From Candidatus Cloacimonadota bacterium (GTDB taxonomy: Bacteria; Cloacimonadota; Cloacimonadia; Cloacimonadales; Cloacimonadaceae), in contig JAHDQK010000013.1 of assembly GCA_018433885.1 (NCBI GenBank), forward strand, positions 1-64,000: 64,000 bases of DNA. The letters run 5' to 3'. Shown piece after piece: positions 1 to 8,799 of this stretch (positions are counted from its first letter, which is position 1; each line of letters starts with the position of its first letter). Both the position numbers and the translations under genes were made by a program. Below the pieces are notes generated by a model. It was not told the DNA's origin and did no database searches. It saw nothing but the letters and a program-made list of their open reading frames with translations.

Positions 1-269
1 ACCACTGGAATGAGATTGGAAAGAATGCAATTGGTCGCTTGGCCTAACATAGAATGTGAGAAACGAGGACTATAAGATGTTCTCAAATAACCTGAGAAAC
101 AATGAGTTGGAATTTACACCAACATTTGGGACTTAACACTTTGTATTGAAGGTAAGGATGAGTGTTGGGTTTTTCTTGACATATGTGGCGATTTCTAAGA
201 TTTATATCCCGATTCAGCAATTTGTTGAGTTCTAAGGTCTAATATTCTCTCAAACAAGGAGTTTGATAC
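1..269. other. leader region before the amino-acid dehydrogenase genes
   Basis: No convincing gene lies here; the minus-strand frame running in from the first gene is its shadow. A short imperfect stem (TCTCA at 81-85 with TGAGA at 93-97) and one promoter-like sequence (176-206) are visible. A good Shine-Dalgarno, AAGGAG at 256-261, sits 8 bases before the ATG at 270. The upstream gene, if any, is outside the window. Confidence 0.6.
176..206 (+). promoter_or_regulatory. candidate sigma70-type promoter
   Basis: A perfect -35 box TTGACA (176-181) is followed at 18-19 bases by AT-rich ATTTAT/TTTATA (200-206). The predicted start near 213 would give a leader of about 57 bases before the ATG at 270. 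Other gaps in the window have the same TTGACA box, which supports it. Confidence 0.5.
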
Positions 270-2342
270 ATGAAGCAATTCCGCATTGAGGAGCATCCGA
301 TTCTTGATGTTCCCGAACTCGAACAGGTAAGCTTCTATTTCAATCGGGAAAAATATCTTGCCCGCAAGGGGGAGATGATTTCTTCGGCATTGATAGCAAA
401 CGGCATTAACGTATTTGGTCATCACCACAAGGATGGTAGCGCGCAGGGAATTTTTTGTGCCAATGGTCAGTGTGCCAAATGCACAGTGATAGCAAACGGA
501 ATCGCAGTAAAATCCTGCATGACACCTGTAAAGGAAAACATGATCGTCCATAGCGCGGAAGGACTTCCTGAACTGGCAGAAGATTCCACTCCGATGGATT
601 TTGGTCCGGTGGATGAACTTTCCTGCGATGTTCTGATTATTGGAGGGGGTCCAGCAGGGCTATCTGCGGCTACCGAACTGGGGAAGCATGGTGTGGATAC
701 GCTGTTGATAGACGATAAAAACGCATTGGGCGGCAAGCTGGTGTTGCAAACACATAAGTTTTTTGGTTCGGAAGAGGATAGCCGGGCAGGCACCAGAGGG
801 CACCATATCGGGCAGATCCTTGCCAATGACCTGAAGCAGTTCCCCAGTGTGCGCACATGGTTGAATAGCACAGCCTTGTTTGTATTCAGCGATCAGAAAG
901 TTGGGATCCTGAAGGATGGAAAATACATATTGGTAAAGCCCAAGAGAATATTGAACGCTGCCGGAGCGCGCGAGAAATTCTTACGGTTCCCCGGCAATAA
1001 ACTGGCTCGCATCTATGGAGCGGGCGCATTTCAGACTCTTGTAAACCGGGATCTTGTGCGTCCTACCAAACGGCTGTTTATTGTAGGCGGAGGCAATGTT
1101 GGCTTGATCGCAGGATACCATGCCTTGCAAGCGGGTATTGAAGTAGTGGGGCTAGCGGAAGCTATGCCTGTTTGCGGTGGATATAAAGTTCATGCCGATA
1201 AGCTTCGCCGATTTGGCGTACCAATCTACACCTCGCACTCAATCCTCTGCGCGAATGGGGATGAAACGGTGGAGAGCGTAACCATCACCGCGGTGGATAG
1301 GAATTTCAAAGCGATTGCAGGTAGCGAAAAGAGCTTTTCCTGCGACACAATTCTGATTGCGGTTGGCTTGGATTCTCTCTCGGAGTTTACTCTCGAAGCA
1401 GAAATGGCGGGAATCCCGGTGGATTCTGCCGGAGACGCGCTGGAAATCGCTGAAGCCAGTTCTGCTATGTTCAATGGCAAGATCGCAGGACTAAAGATCG
1501 CCAAAGCTATGTTGGGAGATACAGTAGAAGATATCCCCCAATCGTGGTATGCCAAGGCTGAAGTTCTCAAGGCACACCCCGGAATGATCAAGACTTATCA
1601 GGATATTCCAGCCAAATCGGGAGTAATGCCGATTATCCACTGTCTGCAAGAAATTCCTTGCAATCCCTGCACCACAGTTTGCCCCACAAATTCAATTCAG
1701 ACCGAAGATGGCACCTTATTTGCCCTGCCTCGTTATACAGGAGAATGCATCGGATGCGGTAAATGCCTGCTGATTTGTCCCGGGCTCGCCATCACATTGG
1801 TGGACTATCGCAAAGATGAAGCCCTCCCCAGCGTTACCATCGCGTATGAGATCGGCAACATGGCAGTTAAAGTAGGCGATACGAGAATGCTGATGGATAT
1901 AGAAGCCAATGAACTTGGAGTATTTGAGGTTACTGGCGTAACCGAATACAAGAAACAACACACCGCTTTGGTGCGCTTCGCAGTTCCTGCAGAGCTTGCC
2001 CGCAAGGTTGCAGGATTTCGAGTTCAAGCTCCGGAACTGAGCGTTGCTTTAGATCATGCTGTTATCCCAGAGCGTATTGCCGATGATGCAATGATATGCC
2101 TATGCGAACGTGTTTCTGTAGGTGAAGTAAGAGCTCTTATCCGCAAAGGGATCAACGATATAAATCAGATAAAAGCGATAACCAGGGCTGGCATGGGACC
2201 CTGTGGCGCAAAAACTTGTGAAGTAATGATCAAATCTCTTTTAAGAGAAGAGGGGATCCCTACTAAAAACGTAGTACCAAACACCAAACGACCCATTTTC
2301 GTGGAAGTACCCCTGTGCGTGTTTCCTGCTGGAGGTAAATAA
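270..2342 (+). CDS. FAD/iron-sulfur amino-acid dehydrogenase, fused alpha subunit
   Basis: A 690-residue flavoprotein of the sarcosine oxidase alpha / HcnAB / dye-linked proline dehydrogenase alpha family. Domains in order: a plant-type [2Fe-2S] domain with Cys63, Cys68, Cys71 and Cys83; an FAD Rossmann fold (GGGPAG near 125-130); a second dinucleotide fold (IVGGGNVG near 271); a ferredoxin-like segment (CNPCTTVC near 464 and CIGCGKCLLIC near 493); and a BFD-like [2Fe-2S] domain near 610 (CLC, then CGAKTC). In many relatives the first domain is a separate small subunit, so this is a fused form. The next gene starts one base inside the stop (TAATG) and encodes the FAD-containing partner. The pair probably oxidises an amino or imino acid and passes electrons through the clusters. 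The substrate cannot be read from sequence; proline, hydroxyproline, sarcosine and glycine-like compounds are candidates. Confidence 0.8.
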   Translation: MKQFRIEEHPILDVPELEQVSFYFNREKYLARKGEMISSALIANGINVFGHHHKDGSAQGIFCANGQCAKCTVIANGIAVKSCMTPVKENMIVHSAEGLPELAEDSTPMDFGPVDELSCDVLIIGGGPAGLSAATELGKHGVDTLLIDDKNALGGKLVLQTHKFFGSEEDSRAGTRGHHIGQILANDLKQFPSVRTWLNSTALFVFSDQKVGILKDGKYILVKPKRILNAAGAREKFLRFPGNKLARIYGAGAFQTLVNRDLVRPTKRLFIVGGGNVGLIAGYHALQAGIEVVGLAEAMPVCGGYKVHADKLRRFGVPIYTSHSILCANGDETVESVTITAVDRNFKAIAGSEKSFSCDTILIAVGLDSLSEFTLEAEMAGIPVDSAGDALEIAEASSAMFNGKIAGLKIAKAMLGDTVEDIPQSWYAKAEVLKAHPGMIKTYQDIPAKSGVMPIIHCLQEIPCNPCTTVCPTNSIQTEDGTLFALPRYTGECIGCGKCLLICPGLAITLVDYRKDEALPSVTIAYEIGNMAVKVGDTRMLMDIEANELGVFEVTGVTEYKKQHTALVRFAVPAELARKVAGFRVQAPELSVALDHAVIPERIADDAMICLCERVSVGEVRALIRKGINDINQIKAITRAGMGPCGAKTCEVMIKSLLREEGIPTKNVVPNTKRPIFVEVPLCVFPAGGK

Positions 2343-3490
2343 TGGTTTATGATGTAATCGTGATCGGTGCCGGATCCATCGGACTTCCTACGGCAATGTA
2401 TCTGGCAGAAAAGGGACAGAGAGTATTGGTTCTGGATTCCGAACATGGCCCCGGTCAACAAAATAATAAGAAAGCAATCGGAGGGGTGCGAGCCACTCAC
2501 TCTGATTTTGGCAAGATATCCGTGTGTCTGCGCTCCATAGAGATACTAAGAACCTGGCAGGAAGAGAGGGGAGACGACATCGGCTGGATGAGCAATGGCT
2601 ACAGTTATCCTGCTTATCGTGAGCAGGATGCCAAGGCTTTGAAAGATCTGATGAAGATCCAACATAGCTTTGGCTTAAACATCCAATGGTTAAGCGCAGA
2701 GGACTACAACAAGATAGTGCCGGGCATAAAAATGGAAGGTCTTTTTGGTAGCACCTACTCTCCGGAAGATGGAAGTTGCTCGCCCTTGTTAATGACCAAT
2801 TCTTTCTATTTCCACGCACTTAAGGCGGGAGTAGAATTCCGGTTTCAGGAGACTGTGCAAAAGATACTTACTAAATCAGCTAAAGCCACACATGTGGTTA
2901 CAAACGCAGGCACCTATGAAGCACATACTGTGATCAATGCCGCAGGTAATCACGCCAGGGAAATCGGGGCTCTGATCGGCGATGATCTGCAAGTGTTTCC
3001 GGATAATCATGAAGCGGGAATAACTGAGCCGGTAGCGAGGTTCTTTGGACCTATGGTTATTGATATGCGCAAAGCTCCAGGTAGCGCTAACTTCTATTTT
3101 TATCAAAACATAGAGGGTCAGGTGGTATTTTGCATTACACCAGAGCCACCCATTTTGGGCATCGATAACCGCTCTACTTCAGAGTTTCTGCCGATGTGCA
3201 GCAAACGCATGATCGAGATCTACCCTCGTTTACGCAACCTCAAGGTACGTCGCACCTGGCGTGGACAGTATCCGATGACTCCAGATGGCTTCCCTATTGT
3301 GGGCAGAAGTGAAAACTGTAAAAACGTGATCCATGCCGTGGGGATGTGTGGTCAAGGCTTCATGTTGGGACCTGGAATGGGAGAACTACTTTGCCGAATG
3401 ACGCTTGATCAGCTGAGCGAAAAAGATATCAGGGTACTAAAGAGCTTTGATCCTAAGCGTGAGTTTGGAAAAGAGGAGGCTTTTAAATAA
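2342..3490 (+). CDS. FAD-dependent amino-acid dehydrogenase, beta subunit (DAO family)
   Basis: A 382-residue member of the D-amino-acid oxidase superfamily, like sarcosine oxidase beta, HcnC and dye-linked proline dehydrogenase beta. The N-terminus has the FAD-binding GAGSIG motif at about residues 9-14. The C-terminus has the flavin-contacting stretch GMCGQGFMLGPGMGE. It overlaps the preceding alpha subunit by one base, so the two are made together. This subunit should carry the substrate site, and electrons would leave through the alpha subunit. Length is normal for the family. Which amine or imino acid it oxidises is unknown. In a Cloacimonadota-like amino-acid fermenter a catabolic role is plausible, but that is inference. 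Confidence 0.8.
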   Translation: MVYDVIVIGAGSIGLPTAMYLAEKGQRVLVLDSEHGPGQQNNKKAIGGVRATHSDFGKISVCLRSIEILRTWQEERGDDIGWMSNGYSYPAYREQDAKALKDLMKIQHSFGLNIQWLSAEDYNKIVPGIKMEGLFGSTYSPEDGSCSPLLMTNSFYFHALKAGVEFRFQETVQKILTKSAKATHVVTNAGTYEAHTVINAAGNHAREIGALIGDDLQVFPDNHEAGITEPVARFFGPMVIDMRKAPGSANFYFYQNIEGQVVFCITPEPPILGIDNRSTSEFLPMCSKRMIEIYPRLRNLKVRRTWRGQYPMTPDGFPIVGRSENCKNVIHAVGMCGQGFMLGPGMGELLCRMTLDQLSEKDIRVLKSFDPKREFGKEEAFK

Positions 3491-3550
3491 AGCCATTGAC
3501 AGATTGCGACAATCTATTGCCCTGACACAAAGATAAGAATGGAGAATTGG

Positions 3551-6454
3551 ATGCCGAGATTCAAGATATATGCGGCGCTATTGGTTCTTGGGGTGTTTTG
3601 CATCTCGCATTTGCCAGCTAATGCGAACAAACCTGGCAACCTCGAGAATTATGCCTATAGATACATTACTGAGCTATATAAAAGAGGCGAAAGCGAAAGC
3701 CTAGTAAACGAGATCAATGCTTTTCTGGCAAGATATCCTCAAAGCTATTACCAAAACCATCTGCGAGCATTAAGGGCAGATCTGGCACAAGAAGAAGGCT
3801 TGCACGAAGAAGCTCTTAAAGCATACGACGACCTATTACCGGAGGATCTTGAGCTTCCCTTAAGGCATCGCATCTATTTGCATCGGGCAGTAAGTTTGTT
3901 AGCCTTGGAGCGCAACAGCGAAGCTTTGCAACAGATCCAGATTCTGGAATCCGAAACCAAAGACACCTTTCTGCTATCCCGCGCAAACCTGTATCGGGCA
4001 AGGCTATATAAGAGCTTCAAACAATACTACAGTGCTATGATATCCTATCAAAACTCACTTAAGGAACAGCCTGATCCCGAAGTAGAGTATGAATATATGG
4101 AAGTCCTTATTCAATTGGGGAAAGAGGACGAAGCGAAAGCATTCCTGTTGCAGATAAATGATCAAAGCCACATCTTCATAAAGAGCCATGTTATGTGGCT
4201 CAAACATCTTCTGGATAGTAACAGACTGGATGAGTTTGACCAGCATCTGGAAAGCATCCTCCAGATTCACGGCGTTTCATCCGTGGAGCTTCTCCGTCTG
4301 CGTAAAGCGTTTACCGTACAGGATTATGCTAAAGCAGAAGAGATACTACAACAAAGCAATAACTCCGGAGAGTATTATAGCTTCTACCGGGCGCTTCTGC
4401 AAGAACGTAAGGGAGATTATAGCTCTGCAGATAAAAGCTTCGCAGAACTTGTATCCAGCGCAGGCACGGAGATAAAAGTGCTAAGCTATCTTGAGCGTTT
4501 GAAGATAATCTACAAGAAAGAACCGGTTTCCGCGATGCTACAGCTTGCTCAGTTCATGCAAAGCCCCGCAAGCAATATACTGAAAGCCGAACAGCTGTAC
4601 ACCATGGGATATTTTTTATATTCCAAGCAGGACTACCGCGAAGCCTTAGCGTATCTTGCACAGGCGCGAGGAGAAAGCAAAAACCGCTTACTTCTGGCAG
4701 ACATCGATCTTCTGATAGCTCAGAGTTGGTTGAAGCAAAAGGATTCATCTGCTTCATTGAACTCTTTTAACCGGTATCTGAACCTGTATCCCGCCGGCAA
4801 AAATCGCGATACCGCGTTGTATTATCTGGGATACCTTTACCACGAAGCTAAGGATTATACTTTGGCATCCACAGCCTTTAAGAGCGTGGTATCCGAATAC
4901 CCGTCATCCATACATATCCCTTCCGCAAAGTTCTACCTTGCCGAGATAGATTTTTACATGGCAAACTACAATCTGGCACTCTCCGCATTTTTGGAGATAA
5001 TATCGGAAGAGCCGCACAATTCGGATGCCATCCTGAGAGTAGCGCAGATATATTATTATCTTGGGCGACATGATGAAGCGTTGCCCTATCTTTCCAAGCT
5101 GAGCCCGAGCTATGATTCTTTGATTTTGGAAGGGCATATCAATTTTGTAAAGAAAGATTACGAAAAAGCCCTTAGTGCGTTTCAACGAGCGGAAAACATC
5201 TCCAAGGATGCTCTGAAAGTAAGCGAAGCCAAGAGTTATCGCGCGTTATGCTTGTATCAGATGAAGCGCTTCACGGAAGCCTCCCGCTTGTATATTGAGC
5301 TCTTTCAAGGCAAGGAAAGCCCCGATACATATCTGTATTTGGGAGCCAAATCCGCCTATTCAGCCGGGGACTTTCATCTTGCCTTAGATCTTTTTGACCA
5401 GTTCCTTACCACATACCCGGAATCTCAATACTTCTTGCCAGTTCTGGCGGATGTAGCAAATAGCTATTTTAACATGGGAAACTATGATCAAGCCACTCAG
5501 GACTATATGAACATCCTGCGTAGGTTCAGAAATACAGCAGAGTTCAATTCGCGGGATCAAGCGCTTTTGCGGGAAGTATTTACGGGGCTGGAGCTTTCTC
5601 TATCCCGCATAAGAGATCCTCTGCCCGCTAATGAACTAGCTGATATGACGGATAGCTTCAACAGCCAATATGTGCGCTTTGAGCTAACATTTCTACTTAC
5701 CAAACTCTATGCTGGTAAGCAAAGATGGGCAGATGTTTTGGCAGAAGCAGAAGCTTTGCGGCAAAGCTTTCCTGATCATAAACGAACCGAAATCGAACTT
5801 TTAATGGCAGAAAGCTTGATCAATCTGAACGAATACCACCGGGCTGATTCCTTATTGAGCACCTTGTATTCGGATACTCTGGATCTCCAAGCTCTGGTCT
5901 CTTGGGCAGAAGTGGACGTTCTAACGAATAACTACCAAGATGCGCTACAAAAATTTGTGGACGCACTGGATCTTCAACCGGAAGCTGAGCTCTGGTATAA
6001 AGCGCTCAAAGCCTCTGTAGCAGCAGGGTATCAAGATTTTGAGGTGATCTGGGAAAAGGGATTGCACTACATTCCCGAAGTACCGGAAGCACAAATGCTG
6101 AGGCTTGAGTATCTGATGTCCAAATCCTACTTTGAAGAAGCTGAAGCCTTGGCGGACATCGTGATAAACGAGAGCCTAAACACCCACGATCACGCTCTTG
6201 CATTTTTCTACAAAGCTCAGATTTTGTACGAACAATCAGAGTATAATACCGCCATTCAAGAACTCAGAAAGATCAGCATGCTATTCCCGGACTATCCGGA
6301 TATTCAAGAATATGTAGCTTACTACACGATCCTTTCATATTGGGAAATGGGTGCACATAATGAAGCTAAAATGCAGCTTTGGGACAATGCAAAACTACTC
6401 TCCGAAGAGCATCTGAACTCTCTAAATGAATTGCTGGAGGAGGTTCCGGAATGA
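3551..6454 (+). CDS. large secreted TPR-repeat protein
   Basis: About 967 residues. A start at 3551 is preferred over the in-frame ATG at 3539 because GGAGA at 3541-3545 is a well-placed ribosome site for it; this also gives a compact signal peptide (MPRFK, then a hydrophobic run, then ANA). The rest is almost entirely helical TPR-like repeats, for example repeated Tyr-x-x-Ala-x-x-x-Phe units. The best local relatives are periplasmic TPR proteins such as BamD/YbgF-type repeats. The stop overlaps the start of an outer-membrane barrel gene (ATGA), so it is likely a periplasmic partner of that barrel. No enzymatic motif was seen. The precise function is unknown. Confidence 0.75.
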   Translation: MPRFKIYAALLVLGVFCISHLPANANKPGNLENYAYRYITELYKRGESESLVNEINAFLARYPQSYYQNHLRALRADLAQEEGLHEEALKAYDDLLPEDLELPLRHRIYLHRAVSLLALERNSEALQQIQILESETKDTFLLSRANLYRARLYKSFKQYYSAMISYQNSLKEQPDPEVEYEYMEVLIQLGKEDEAKAFLLQINDQSHIFIKSHVMWLKHLLDSNRLDEFDQHLESILQIHGVSSVELLRLRKAFTVQDYAKAEEILQQSNNSGEYYSFYRALLQERKGDYSSADKSFAELVSSAGTEIKVLSYLERLKIIYKKEPVSAMLQLAQFMQSPASNILKAEQLYTMGYFLYSKQDYREALAYLAQARGESKNRLLLADIDLLIAQSWLKQKDSSASLNSFNRYLNLYPAGKNRDTALYYLGYLYHEAKDYTLASTAFKSVVSEYPSSIHIPSAKFYLAEIDFYMANYNLALSAFLEIISEEPHNSDAILRVAQIYYYLGRHDEALPYLSKLSPSYDSLILEGHINFVKKDYEKALSAFQRAENISKDALKVSEAKSYRALCLYQMKRFTEASRLYIELFQGKESPDTYLYLGAKSAYSAGDFHLALDLFDQFLTTYPESQYFLPVLADVANSYFNMGNYDQATQDYMNILRRFRNTAEFNSRDQALLREVFTGLELSLSRIRDPLPANELADMTDSFNSQYVRFELTFLLTKLYAGKQRWADVLAEAEALRQSFPDHKRTEIELLMAESLINLNEYHRADSLLSTLYSDTLDLQALVSWAEVDVLTNNYQDALQKFVDALDLQPEAELWYKALKASVAAGYQDFEVIWEKGLHYIPEVPEAQMLRLEYLMSKSYFEEAEALADIVINESLNTHDHALAFFYKAQILYEQSEYNTAIQELRKISMLFPDYPDIQEYVAYYTILSYWEMGAHNEAKMQLWDNAKLLSEEHLNSLNELLEEVPE

Positions 6455-7935
6455 GGAGTACTCTGCTATTGATCCTGCTGTCCTTCGCGATTCAAATTGC
6501 CGCTCAGATTCATGTTCTGCCTGACCTGGAAGTAACCGGGGAAAGCCAAGTAAAGATCTATCTCTACAAAAAAGCCCTACCCTACACCCATGATAGTCTT
6601 CCGGGAGATAGTATCAGTGCTTTTCTACCAACTAGCCTACCCAGCCCGCAGGTAGGGGAGATAACCTTATTGAAGAACCCTGTTCGCCACTACTTTCATG
6701 CCGAGGCAAAAAGTAGAATGGCACTGGATGCCGAGTATAGATATATCGGGATCAATGCGCAAATCCGTTCTCTGGGTGCGGGGATGTCTTTATCTTCACC
6801 CAAGGGTAATTTGATTTCAAATCACTTTCAAGCCCGGGGGAACTTTCTCACCTTGTCAGGAGAAGATATTGCTACATTTCTCAAGTACTACAATTCCGAT
6901 GGCAAGAATCTCAACAGCGAATACGGTTCTGCAGAACTATATGCTTATAAAGATCAGTACAAGGCATTTGGTTATGATGTGGATCGCGTTTCTACGGGAT
7001 TCACGGTTTATGGAATCAAACAAAATAATATGAGCCAAGGCTTGGATACTTGGGGAATGGATTTGAACCATCAGAGCACCTTCAGGTTTCCGGATGTTGA
7101 TTGGGGGAACCGCATTCTTCTAAGTACAGACAATTCCGTCTGGCAAAGCTACATCGAAACTCCGGTGAACTTCCTTGAGAAAGCCAGCCTGCACATTATG
7201 TTTGATGGGGAAAACTTCCTGCCCGTACCCGGCTTTGTATGGCGGTATATAACGGATATAGATCAACAGTTTAGCGTCAGCAACAACCCGATCTTTGTTC
7301 GAAACACTTATGATTCTCTTTTAGAAAAATATCGATGGGTGGGTTTGAAGAGTAAGGGTAACAAGCTAAAACATACGCTGATCCCTATTAATATCAGCTT
7401 CAGACTTGAAGATTTTCAGCCAACTACTCAAGAATCCTTTCTAAGAACATTTATGCTAGAAAATAGAACTCAGCTGGCAGTACAGGAATTAAATCCTGTA
7501 ACAAGCATTAATCCGGAACTACCGGGAATAGCCGCGACCGATGTTTTTTCGAATAACAGCACGATATCCGCGAGCTTCGGGCAGGGAACCATCGTGTTTG
7601 ATCAAACCCTATCCTTGAACCTAGCTTATCTTAGCGATCAGAACTGGATTCGCGCGCCCTACCAGCCCTTATTAGCGGCAGAGTCCCAAATCACTTATGA
7701 ATCATATCCTTATGGGGGAGAACTGGAGCTGAATCAACTTTTTTTCGCAGTAGACCACATGCAACGAGATCTGCCCGAAGTGGTGGATTTAAGCTTGGAA
7801 GGCAGATACGATTTTGGTAGATATGATCAAATATATCTCAGGCTGGAAAACATTCTTGGAGCGTCAATCCGTCCTTATCGAACACTTCCCAATCAGGGCT
7901 TCTCGATTACAGCGGGAATCTACCACAGGTTTTAG
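6451..7935 (+). CDS. predicted outer-membrane beta-barrel protein
   Basis: A 494-residue protein with a signal peptide (LLLILLSFAIQIAAQ) followed by LPDLEVTGE, which resembles the start of TonB-linked outer-membrane proteins. No plug domain follows. The remainder shows alternating polar and apolar strands and ends in Phe (IYHRF), the classic outer-membrane C-terminus. The gene starts inside the stop of the big TPR gene (ATGA), implying fixed stoichiometry or a shared complex. It could be a plug-less TonB-type barrel or an unrelated porin; the transported substrate cannot be inferred. Confidence 0.65.
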   Translation: MRSTLLLILLSFAIQIAAQIHVLPDLEVTGESQVKIYLYKKALPYTHDSLPGDSISAFLPTSLPSPQVGEITLLKNPVRHYFHAEAKSRMALDAEYRYIGINAQIRSLGAGMSLSSPKGNLISNHFQARGNFLTLSGEDIATFLKYYNSDGKNLNSEYGSAELYAYKDQYKAFGYDVDRVSTGFTVYGIKQNNMSQGLDTWGMDLNHQSTFRFPDVDWGNRILLSTDNSVWQSYIETPVNFLEKASLHIMFDGENFLPVPGFVWRYITDIDQQFSVSNNPIFVRNTYDSLLEKYRWVGLKSKGNKLKHTLIPINISFRLEDFQPTTQESFLRTFMLENRTQLAVQELNPVTSINPELPGIAATDVFSNNSTISASFGQGTIVFDQTLSLNLAYLSDQNWIRAPYQPLLAAESQITYESYPYGGELELNQLFFAVDHMQRDLPEVVDLSLEGRYDFGRYDQIYLRLENILGASIRPYRTLPNQGFSITAGIYHRF

Positions 7936-7944
7936 GATATTGTC

Positions 7945-8799
7945 TTGCACAAACTGCAGATGATTCTCAGAGCAATCTTAAAAGCAATGTGTTCCAACTA
8001 TAATGGAATACAGGTGTTTATGGATTCCGGTTCGTTGTTTTATTGGTTATCAAGCACCAGCCTGCTTTGGGCATTTACTTCCCTGTTTCAATTGCGCATC
8101 CACTATCTGCCTTTGGTAATGTACCTTATCATGTTTGTGTATGTAGGTTTTATGATTCTAAAGATATACACGAGTCTGTTTGAAGGACCCCATAAACTCT
8201 TTCCGAATAGAATGAACGAGTTCTTCGATTACATCATCAAGCTGCATCTGTATCTCTTCATTACTCTGATGGTGTTGATGGTATTCTATGTGTTTACCAA
8301 GTTTCTCAGTTACTTCTATGCTATAAATCTTCCTCTGAATCGAGGGATATGGATCACCTTCCGGGGTTTCACCATTGTGCTAATCTTAGCATATTATGTC
8401 CGGCATATGTGGTTACTGCCTTTACGACAGCGGGGATATGATGTTGGCAGATGCGAATGCTATTGCCTGGCTTGGATCAAACGGAATCCAATTGCAGCTC
8501 TGAAGTATTCTGCAATTCTGGTAGTTTTAATTGTTCTGGCTGTACGGATGTATCAGATCGTAATTTACTATATTCTGAGTCCTTTACTGGTGTATCTTAC
8601 AACTCTCAGCGGACTTAAACTAAATATCGAGCTCTTGCCTGTCTCCGGAGTGGGCAGTGTCTTCTACAATGTCTTTATGCTGTTCGCAGCGTTTATGCTT
8701 TCCAATCTGTTGTTCTACCCAATTATTCATCTGGCACAGATGCTGGTTACTCCATTGCATCCGATGCGCCTGAAGCAGGTGACAAATGCCCAAAGCTAA
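7945..8799 (+). CDS. multi-pass inner-membrane protein of unknown function
   Basis: Up to 284 residues with roughly six hydrophobic segments. I do not recognise the family. The start is uncertain: 7945 is a TTG codon, in-frame ATGs follow at 7960, 7987 and 8020, and none has a clear ribosome site. A Cys-rich spot (RCECYC) lies in a cytoplasmic-looking loop near residue 170. Its 3' end overlaps the polysaccharide-deacetylase gene by 14 bases, placing it in the envelope operon that starts at 3551. Confidence 0.65.
   Translation: MHKLQMILRAILKAMCSNYNGIQVFMDSGSLFYWLSSTSLLWAFTSLFQLRIHYLPLVMYLIMFVYVGFMILKIYTSLFEGPHKLFPNRMNEFFDYIIKLHLYLFITLMVLMVFYVFTKFLSYFYAINLPLNRGIWITFRGFTIVLILAYYVRHMWLLPLRQRGYDVGRCECYCLAWIKRNPIAALKYSAILVVLIVLAVRMYQIVIYYILSPLLVYLTTLSGLKLNIELLPVSGVGSVFYNVFMLFAAFMLSNLLFYPIIHLAQMLVTPLHPMRLKQVTNAQS

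Noticed and set aside
3496-3520. TTGACA promoter before the TPR gene
   Set aside because: A TTGACA is present at 3496-3501, but no acceptable -10 box lies 16-19 bases downstream.
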